Positions 1 to 9,000 of a stretch of 64,000 bases of DNA are shown one piece after another. Source of the DNA: Sorangium cellulosum (lineage in GTDB: Bacteria > Myxococcota_A > Polyangia > Polyangiales > Polyangiaceae); assembly GCF_002950945.1 (NCBI RefSeq), contig NZ_CP012673.1:10244501-10308500 (forward strand). The letters are read 5' to 3'. Made by a program: the position numbers and the translations under genes. The notes below the pieces were generated by a model, which searched no databases, had not been told where the DNA came from, and saw nothing but the letters and a program-made list of their open reading frames with translations. Within the stretch, counting starts at the first letter, position 1, and the number at the start of each line of letters is the position of its first letter.

Positions 1-3000
1 CGGACCCCGGGGTGCGCGGCGACAGCAGCCTCGATCGCACCGAGATCGACGCGATAACCGCGCAGATCGACCTGCCGGCGAGACCGACGGAGCTCCTCTG
101 CGCCGGGGAGCGACAGCTCGCCCAGACGCACGTCCGAGCGCGTCGTCACCTGGTGCAGGAGCTCTCTGAAGAGGCGAGCGAACCTGACGATGGTGCCCTC
201 GCCGAACATGTCGGTGGCGTACTCCCACTCGACATGGATCCCGCTCTCAGCCATCCGCACATTGAGCGAAAGGTCGAACTTCGACGTGCCGTGGCGCGCC
301 GGGGCGGGCGAGAGAGAGAGCTCCCGCAGGCCGAGCACGTCCTGGGAGCGTCTGTCCCGCAAGGTCTCCTCGATCACGAGCATCGTCTGGAAGACGGGAT
401 CGTGCGAAGGGTCGCGCTGGACGCGCAGCGCCTCGACGACACGCTCGAAGGGGACCTCGTGATGCTCGGCGAGCTCGAACGCGGCGGCCTGCAGCCGCTT
501 TACGTAGTCGTCGAACGTCTCCTCGCCGTGTGGTCTCACGCGATGAGCCAGCGTGTTCACGAACAACCCCACCACGCCTTCCATCTCGGCCTGCGTGCGC
601 CCCGCGTGCGGCGTGCCGACCACCACCTCGCGCTGACCGCCGAGGCGCGTGAGCAGCAAGCCGTAGGCCCCGAGCAGCGTCACGAACAGGGTCACACGCG
701 CCCGCTGCGCGTACTGCTTCAGCGCGGAGCTCAGCTCCGGCCCAAGCTCCTGCTCGTACGTGTCGCCCGCGAAGCTCTTGACCGGCTTGCGCGGCCGGTC
801 TGCCGGCAGCGACAGCACCGGCAGCTCTCCACCGAGGTAGTTACGCCAGTACGACAGGTGCTGGTCGATCACCTCTTCCGTCAGGCGCTCGCGCTGCCAG
901 AACGCATAATCGATGTAGTCGTACGGCAGCTCCGCCCAGCTCGCGCGGCCTCCCCGCAGCCGGCTCGCGTACGCCTCCCCGAGCTCTCGCTCCAAGATCT
1001 CCACCGACCAGCCGTCCACGATCGCGTGATGAAATACCCACAGCAGCGTGTACTTCGGCCCCGGGCGCTCGAACAGCGTCGCCCGCACCAGCGGCTCTTC
1101 CGCATCCCCCACGCGGAACCCTCGACGCAGCTCGCGCTCCACCACCTCGCGTGCGCCCGACTCCCCCACGACCTCGTGCGCGAGCACGAGCGCTCCGGAC
1201 CCCTCGCGCTGGTAGGCTTCCCCATCGCTCTCCACGATACGAAGCCGCAGCGCCGTGTGACGCGCCATCACGTCGTCCAGCGCTCCGCGCAGGCAATCCA
1301 CGTCCACCCGGCCCTCGAGGTCCAGCACCAGCGCGACGTTGTAGGCCGCGTCTCCTCCTTCGAGCTTGCTCAGGAACCACATCCGCTCCTGCGCGTACGA
1401 GAGCGGATATCGCTCCGGCACCGGAACTGCGCCGCTCGCCCCCCAGGGTCGGTCCCGCGGGACCTTGCGCAGCGCGCGCGCGGCGCCGCCGCCGCCGCCG
1501 CTCGCTGCACTCATGAGCCGCCTCGACACCGCTCGGACCGTCGCCCCCTCCGCAAACTGCCGCAGCGTCAGCTCCACGCCGAACGTCTTCTGGAGACGAC
1601 CCAGCAATCGCAGGCTCTGAAGCGAGTTGCCTCCCGCCTCGAAGAAGTCGTCCTCGACGCCCAGCCTGCTCGCCTCGGTCCCCAGCACCTCGCTCCAGAG
1701 CTTCAGCACCTCGCGCTCCTGCTCGGTGCGCGGAGGCTCGAGCGCGCGCGGCTCGTCCACGAGCTCAGGCGCCTGCTTCTGCAGCGAAGCCCGGTCGACC
1801 TTCCCGTTGGGCGTCAGCGGGAGCTCCGAGATCTGCACCAGCCGGCTCGGCAGCAGCCGCAGCGGGACCCGCCTTCGCAGCTCGTCTCGCGCCGAGGACA
1901 CGTCCCACGCCGCGGGGTCGCTCGTCACGCAGAAGCCCCAGAGCTCCTTCTCGCGCCCGTCGCCCACCACCACCGCCGCCGCGGCCTTCACGTGAGGCAC
2001 GAGCAGCAGCGCGCTCTCCACCTCGCCGAGCTCGACGCGCATGCCATGGACCGTCATCTGCTCGTCGTTGCGGCCCACGAACAGGAGCTCTCCTCCGCCG
2101 ATCTCCCGCACGAGATCGCCGGTCCGGTACATCCGGGCGCCGGCCTCCTCGCTGTACGGGTCGGGCACGAACGCGGCGACGGAGCCCGCTGCGCCCCCTG
2201 CATCCCCTCGGTCCACCCCGAGCCCCCCGACGTACAGCTCGCCAGCGACGCCCTCCGGCACGAGGTTCATGTCGCCGTCGAGCACGTAGAGCCTTTGCGC
2301 TCCAAGCGCCTTGCCGATCGGTGCCGTCGGCCAGATCACGTCATCCGCGTTCCGCACGTGCGCATGGGCGACGTGAATCGTGGCTTCCGTCGGGCCATAG
2401 ACGTGCACGAGCGTGGTCTTCGGGAAGGTCGTGAACCAGCGGCGCGCCGCCTCTCTCGGCAGCGCATCGCCGACCGCGAGGACGAAGCGCAGCTCGGAGA
2501 CGTCGGGGCGAGGCTGGAGCTCCTCGTACGCTCCGGCGAGGAGCGGCAAGAGCGACGAAGCAAGATGGCAGACGCTGGCGCGGCTCTCCCCCAGCCATCG
2601 GAGCAACGACGTCGCTGTCCACGTCACCGGGTCATCCGCGATGACGCTCGTACCTCCGCATACGAGCGGGCCGAGGATCTGGAAGATCGACGGCTCGGAC
2701 ATGGCCGCCATCGTCTGGGCCACACGCGAGTCGGGGCCGAGGCGCAGCTCCCTCCGGAGGCTCAGGAGATGGGTCGCGAGGGACCCGTGCGCGATCCCCA
2801 CGGCCGCCGGCGCGCCCGTCGAGCCCGACGTGAAGAGGATGTACGCGAGCTGATCACGATGCGCCGGACGCACGGAGAACGAGCTGGAAGGCGCGCCCAC
2901 GTCTTCGATGAACACGACGCGGGCGTCGGAGCCGGCCGCGCGGGATCCGTCGCGTTGCGGCTCGGGCGCAGCCGGCGCACCTCCGAGCCCGATGTCGCGG

Positions 3001-6000
3001 CTCGTCACGACGTACCTCGCGCGCGCGGCCTCGCACAGGGCGCGACGGCGCTCGGGGGGCAAGTCGAGCGCGATCGGTACGTAGACGCCGCCTGCCTTGA
3101 GAATGCTAACCAGCGCCAGCGCGAGCTCGGCGCCGCGCGGGAGGACGACAGCGACGGCGTCCTCCGCCTGGAGCCCCGCGCGCACGAGCGCTCCTGCGAT
3201 CGCGTCCGATCGCTGCTCGAAGGCGCGGTAGCTGACCTGCGTGGAGCCATGCTGAATGGCGCAGCGCTCCGGAAACTCCCGCGCCGTCCTTCGAAGCAGA
3301 TCGACGCACGACGCGCCGGCAGGGACGCTCGAACCAGGCGACAGGACGCGACGCAGGTAGGCGCGCTCCGCGTCGGCATCGAGCATCCGCAGGCTCTTCA
3401 GCAGGACGCCGCTTCCAGCCTGCTCCAGGCATCGCCTCAGGAGGTCGCGGAAGAGCTGACCGAAACGTACGATGCTCGCGCGCTCGAACAGGTCGGTGCA
3501 ATACTCCCACCGGAGGCCGATGCCCGTCGTGGAGGACACGCGCGCGGTGAGGGTCAGGTCGAACTTCGAGACCCCCTGATGCGCGGAGAGCAAGGTGAGC
3601 CGCGCGTCCGGTATCGCGACTTCCTCGTCCGACGCTTCCTCGATCACGAGCATCGTCTGGAAGACGGGATCGTGCGAAGGGTCGCGCCGGACGCGCAGCG
3701 CCTCGACGACGCGCTCGAAGGGGACCTCGTGGTGCTCGGCGAGCTCGAACGCGGCGGCCTGCAGCCGCTTCACGTAGTCGTCGAACGTCTCCTCGCCGTG
3801 TGGTCTCACGCGATGAGCCAGCGTGTTCACGAACAACCCCACCACGCCTTCCATCTCGGCCTGCGTGCGCCCCGCGTGCGGCGTGCCGACCACCACCTCG
3901 CGCTGACCGCCGAGGCGCGTGAGCAGCAAGCCGTAGGCCCCGAGCAGCGTCACGAACAGGGTCACACGCGCCCGCTGCGCGTACTGCTTCAGCGCGGAGC
4001 TCAGCTCCGGCCCAAGCTCCTGCTCGTACGTGTCGCCCGCGAAGCTCTTGACCGGCTTGCGCGGCCGGTCTGCCGGCAGCGACAGCACCGGCAGCTCTCC
4101 ACCGAGGTAGTTACGCCAGTACGACAGGTGCTGGTCGATCACCTCTTCCGTCAGGTGCTCGCGCTGCCAGAACGCATAATCGATGTAGTCGTACGGCAGC
4201 TCCGCCCAGCTCGCGCGGCCTCCCCGCAGCCGGCTCGCGTACGCCTCCCCGAGCTCTCGCTCCAAGATCTCCACCGACCAGCCGTCCACGATCGCGTGAT
4301 GAAATACCCACAGCAGCGTGTACTTCGGCCCCGGGCGCTCGAACAGCGTCGCCCGCACCAGCGGCTCTTCCGCGTCCCCCACGCGGAACCCTCGACGCAG
4401 CTCGCGCTCCACCACCTCGCGTGCGCCCGACTCCCCCACGACCTCGTGCTCGAGCACGAGCGCTCCGGACCCCTCGCGCTGGTAGGCTTCCCCATCGCTC
4501 TCCACGATACGAAGCCGCAGCGCCGTGTGACGCGCCATCACGTCGTCCAGCGCTCCGCGCAGGCAATCCACGTCCACCCGGCCCTCGAGGTCCAGCACCA
4601 GCGCGACGTTGTAGGCCGCGTCTCCTCCTTCGAGCTTGCTCAGGAACCACATCCGCTCCTGCGCGTACGAGAGCGGATATCGCTCCGGCACCGGAACTGC
4701 GCCGCTCGCCCCCCAGGGTCGGCCCCGCGGGACCTTGCGCAGCGCGCGCGCGGCGGCGCCGCCGCCGCTCGCTGCACTCATGAGCCGCCTCGACACCGCT
4801 CGGACCGTCGCCCCCTCCGCAAACTGCCGCAGCGTCAGCTCCACGCCGAACGTCTTCTGGAGACGACCCAGCAATCGCAGGCTCTGAAGCGAGTTGCCCC
4901 CCGCCTCGAAGAAGTCGTCCTCGACGCCCAGCCTGCTCGCCTCGGTCCCCAGCACCTCGCTCCAGAGCTTCAGCACCTCGCGCTCCTGCTCGGTGCGCGG
5001 AGGCTCGAGCGCGCGCGGCTCGTCCACAAGCGCAGGCGCCTGCTTCTGCAGCGAAGCCCGGTCGACCTTCCCGTTGGGCGTCAGCGGGAGCTCCGAGATC
5101 TGCACCAGCCGGCTCGGCAGCAGCCGCAGCGGGACCCGCTTTCGCAGCTCGTCTCGCGCCGAGGACACGTCCCACGCCGCGGGGTCGCTCGTCACGCAGA
5201 AGCCCCAGAGCTCCTTCTCGCGCCCGTCGCCCACCACCACCGCCGCCGCGGCCTTCACGTGAGGCACGAGCAGCAGCGCGCTCTCCACCTCGCCGAGCTC
5301 GATGCGCACCCCGCGGATCTTCACCTGTTCGTCGTTGCGGCCCACGAACAGGAGCTCTCCTCCGCCGATCTCCCGCACGAGATCGCCGGTCCGGTACATC
5401 CGGGCGCCGGCCTCCTCGCTGTACGGGTCGGGCACGAACGCAGCAGCGGTCTTCACCGGGTCCGACACGTACCCTCGGCCCACCCCGCACCCGCCGACGT
5501 ACAGCTCGCCAACGACGCCCTCCGGCACGAACGCGAGATCGGCGTCGAGGACGTAGAGGCGCTGGCCCCGGAGCGCTTTCCCTATCGGCACGGTCGGCCA
5601 GATCAGCGCCTGCCCGGCGCTCACGAGCCCGTGCGTGACATCGTCGGAGCACTCCGTCGGTCCATAGGCGTTCACGAGCGGGATCCGCGGGAAGAGCTGG
5701 TGCCACTCCCGCGCGAGGGGCGTCGGGAACGCCTCCCCCGTCACCATCAAGAAGCGCACGCCCTCCAGCGCGGGGCGCTCGGCTCGATCCATCACCCACT
5801 GCGTGAGCACGCTCAGGTGGGACGGGACCGTCTCGATGACGGTCGGGCGGTCCTCGGCGATACGTGCGAAGAAGGACTCGGGATACCAGGCTGACTCCTC
5901 CTCGAAGATCGCGACCCGCCCGCCGATGCACAGAGGCGCCAGAAACTGCCAGATGGCGACGTCGAAGGATTGCGTCGTGGTCTGGGCCACGACGTCGGCC

Positions 6001-9000
6001 TCGGTGAGCATGAGGCTCTCGCACTTGGCCGCGAGGTGATTGAACATCCCGCCGTGGTGCACCATGGCGCCCTTGGGGACGCCGGTCGATCCGGAGGTGA
6101 ACAAGATATACGCGAGCCAGTCGGGCGTCGGTCTCGCCCGGCGAACGTCGTCCGCAGCGCCGCTCTCCGTGGCGGTGCATGGTCCGCGGAGCTCGATCGG
6201 TGACGCGGCGTCTTCGTAAATCGCGAGCGGCACCCCCCACCCGGACAGCTCGGCGGCGAGCGCTGCCCGCGTGACGACCAGCCGACAGCCGGCCTGTTCG
6301 AGCATCAGCCGGGCGTACTCGCGGGGGCTGTTCGGCAGGATAGGTACGTAGGCGCCACCGCTCCGCAGGATGGCCACGAGCGACACGAGGAAGGCGACGG
6401 ACCGATCCATGACCAGCGCGACGGGTGCCTCGTGGCGCACGCCGCGCGCACGCAAGTACTCCGCCACCCGCAGCGACGCTCGATCCAGCTCGGCATAACT
6501 GAGCGACGTGCCGCTGTCCGTCGCAGCGATCCGGGATGGACCGTGGCGCACCGCTCGTTCGAACGCCTCGATGAAGGTAGGTCCCTCGGGCGTCGGTCCT
6601 GGCTCGGGCGACGACAGGACGCGCCGCGCGCCGGGCACGGTCGGCACCCCGTCCAGGCGGGTGGCCTCGGGAGCCTCCTGGAGGAGCCTGTCGAGGAGCG
6701 AGGTGAAGACGCCCGCCCAGCGGGCGATCGTCGGTGCGTCGAAGATCTCCGCGTTGTACTCGAAGCGGCACGAGATGGGGCCGCTCTCCCGCTCGATCGC
6801 GTTGAGCGTCAGATCGAAGTTGGCGAACCGCACCGCCGGCGCCACAGCGCTCGCCGCGCTGTGCTGCGCGTCGGGCGCCGCGAGCGGCGCACCTCCGGTC
6901 CGCAGCGACACCCCTTCGAGCGGTGTGTTCTGGACGATGCAGAACACCTGGAACAGGGGTGTTCGCGAGGGATCGTGCTCGATCTGCAGGTCCTGGACGA
7001 GCTGCTCGAACGGGTAGTCCTGCCGGTCGTGCGCCCGCATCACGGTGCCGCGCGTGGCCTCGAGGAGCTCGGCGAACGTCGCGCTGCGTGGCACGCGGAG
7101 GCGGAGCGGGATCGTGTTCAGGAAGAGACCGACGGCCCTCTCGAGCTCGGGCGTCGACCTCCCCGCGAGAAGGGTGCCGATCACGATGTCGGTTTGATTC
7201 GTGATTCGACTCAGGAACACGGCGAAGGCCGAGACCAGGACCTGGAACACCGAGAAACCCCGGTTCGTGACGAGCTCGCGAAGCAGCGCCACGGTCTGTT
7301 GCCCCAGCTCGAACTCGTGCGTCTCGCCAGCGCGACCGAACACGGCGGGGCGCGGGAAGCTGGCCGGCAGATCGAGGAAGGAGGGCGCGCCCGCGAGCTC
7401 GGCGCGCCACGCCGCGCGCAGGACGCGCGCCTGCTCCGAGTCGAGCAGCTCGCGCTGCCATCGAGCGTAGTCGATCGGGCTGATCGTGGGCCGCGGCAGC
7501 TCCACGGAGCGCCCCGCCGCAAGAGCGTTGTACAGCGCCGCGAACTCCCAGAGGAGGATGCCGAGAGACCACCCGTCGACCACGATGTGGTGGAGGACGA
7601 TCGCGAGCCGCGTGCGCTCGGCGTCCTCTGCGATGCCCGCACGCAAGAGCGGCGCCCGGGCGAGGTCGAACGGTCGCTCACAGAGCTCGGCCACAGGGCC
7701 TTCGATTCGCTCGATCGCGAGCTCCGCCTCGCCGACCACCTCCTGAAAGACCTCCGCGCCGCGCTGCACGAAGCGCGTGCGGAGCGCGGGATGACGCTCG
7801 ATGAGCCGCTCCAGGGCCCGCACGACGCTCGGCTCATCGAGGGGCCCGCTCACCTCGAGCACGACCGGTACGTTCAGCACCCCCGATCGGGGGAAGAGCT
7901 GCGCCTGGTACCAGAACCCGAGCTGTCCAAGGGAGAGCCGGCCCGAGTCCTCGCCGCGGAGGCGCCCTGCACGGGGCACGAGGGGCGGAAGCAGCGCCCG
8001 CCTCGTGGTGGCGAGCGTCTCGGCCACGTACTCTGCTTGCTCGCGCAGCGTCCGGCGCAGGAAGAACTCCGCGATCGCGAGCTGGTTGCCCCAGGCGCGA
8101 CGCGCGCGCGCCGCGACCTGCATCGAGGAGAGGGAGTGTCCTCCGAGCGCGAAGAAGTCGCTCGACGCGGTGACCTCGGGAACCTTGAGGACCTCTCTCC
8201 AGAACGTGCCGAGCTGGTATTCGAGATCGGCTCTTCGCTCCCGCCGAGGGCCGCCGACGGCGAGCTCACCCTGCGACGAAAGCCAGCGCCGCCGGAGCTC
8301 GTCCGCGCTCGGGGCAGCGGGTCCGGTCCACTCGAAGACCGACAGCGGCGCGGCCTTGGCGAGCTCGCGCGGCAAGAGGGCCCGGATGCGGTCACGCGCG
8401 TCTTCCTTCGCCGGAGCGAGCGGTGCATCCGACCTTCCATCGACCTCCGCGCGCGAGCCATCGAGGACGCAGATCAGGCGCGACGGCCTCGATTCTCGCC
8501 ATAGCCAGACCTTCTGACCGGAGGCCTCGATGAGCGCGCGCTCCCTGTCCTCGAGCGAGCACCACACGCCATCGACCTGCAGCCAGCGCGATCCGAACGT
8601 CACCTCGAGCAGAGAAGAGGTGATGAATCTGGCCAGCGGTGCACCGCTCGCGGCGCCGGCGGAAGGGCCGCCGTCCTCGGTGGTGCGCGGGGCGAGCGAG
8701 CCGAGCTCCAGCGGGAGCGCCGCTCCGCGCTTTCCGACGATGCGCGGTCGGTCTCCGCTCGACGGAAGCCGGATGAAGACTGCGTCCGACGCGTCCGCCG
8801 TTCCGGCCCTCGTCCCGACCACGCCGAACCCCTCGATCGCGACCGCCTCGCTGGCCGCGCTCGAGCTACCGCCGCGCTCACCGAGGACGACCTCGCTATC
8901 CGCGACGACGGTGGCAAGGAGCTCCCCTACCCGCGCGCCGAGCGACGACGGCAGGCCCCTCAGCACCACGCCGAACTGGCGGAACACCTCGGTCGCGCAC

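Noticed and set aside
12..5894. Very long plus-strand open frame of 1960 codons, and similar ones at 6432-8504, 9051-10268 and 17369-20401
   Set aside because: They lie in the exact antisense codon register or another shadow frame of the NRPS genes, which is common at very high GC. Their products have no domains and an odd Arg/Pro/His-rich composition.
4111..7572. Minus-strand frame of 1153 codons inside the giant NRPS
   Set aside because: It is a shifted frame; the correct frame carries all C, A and T motifs without interruption.
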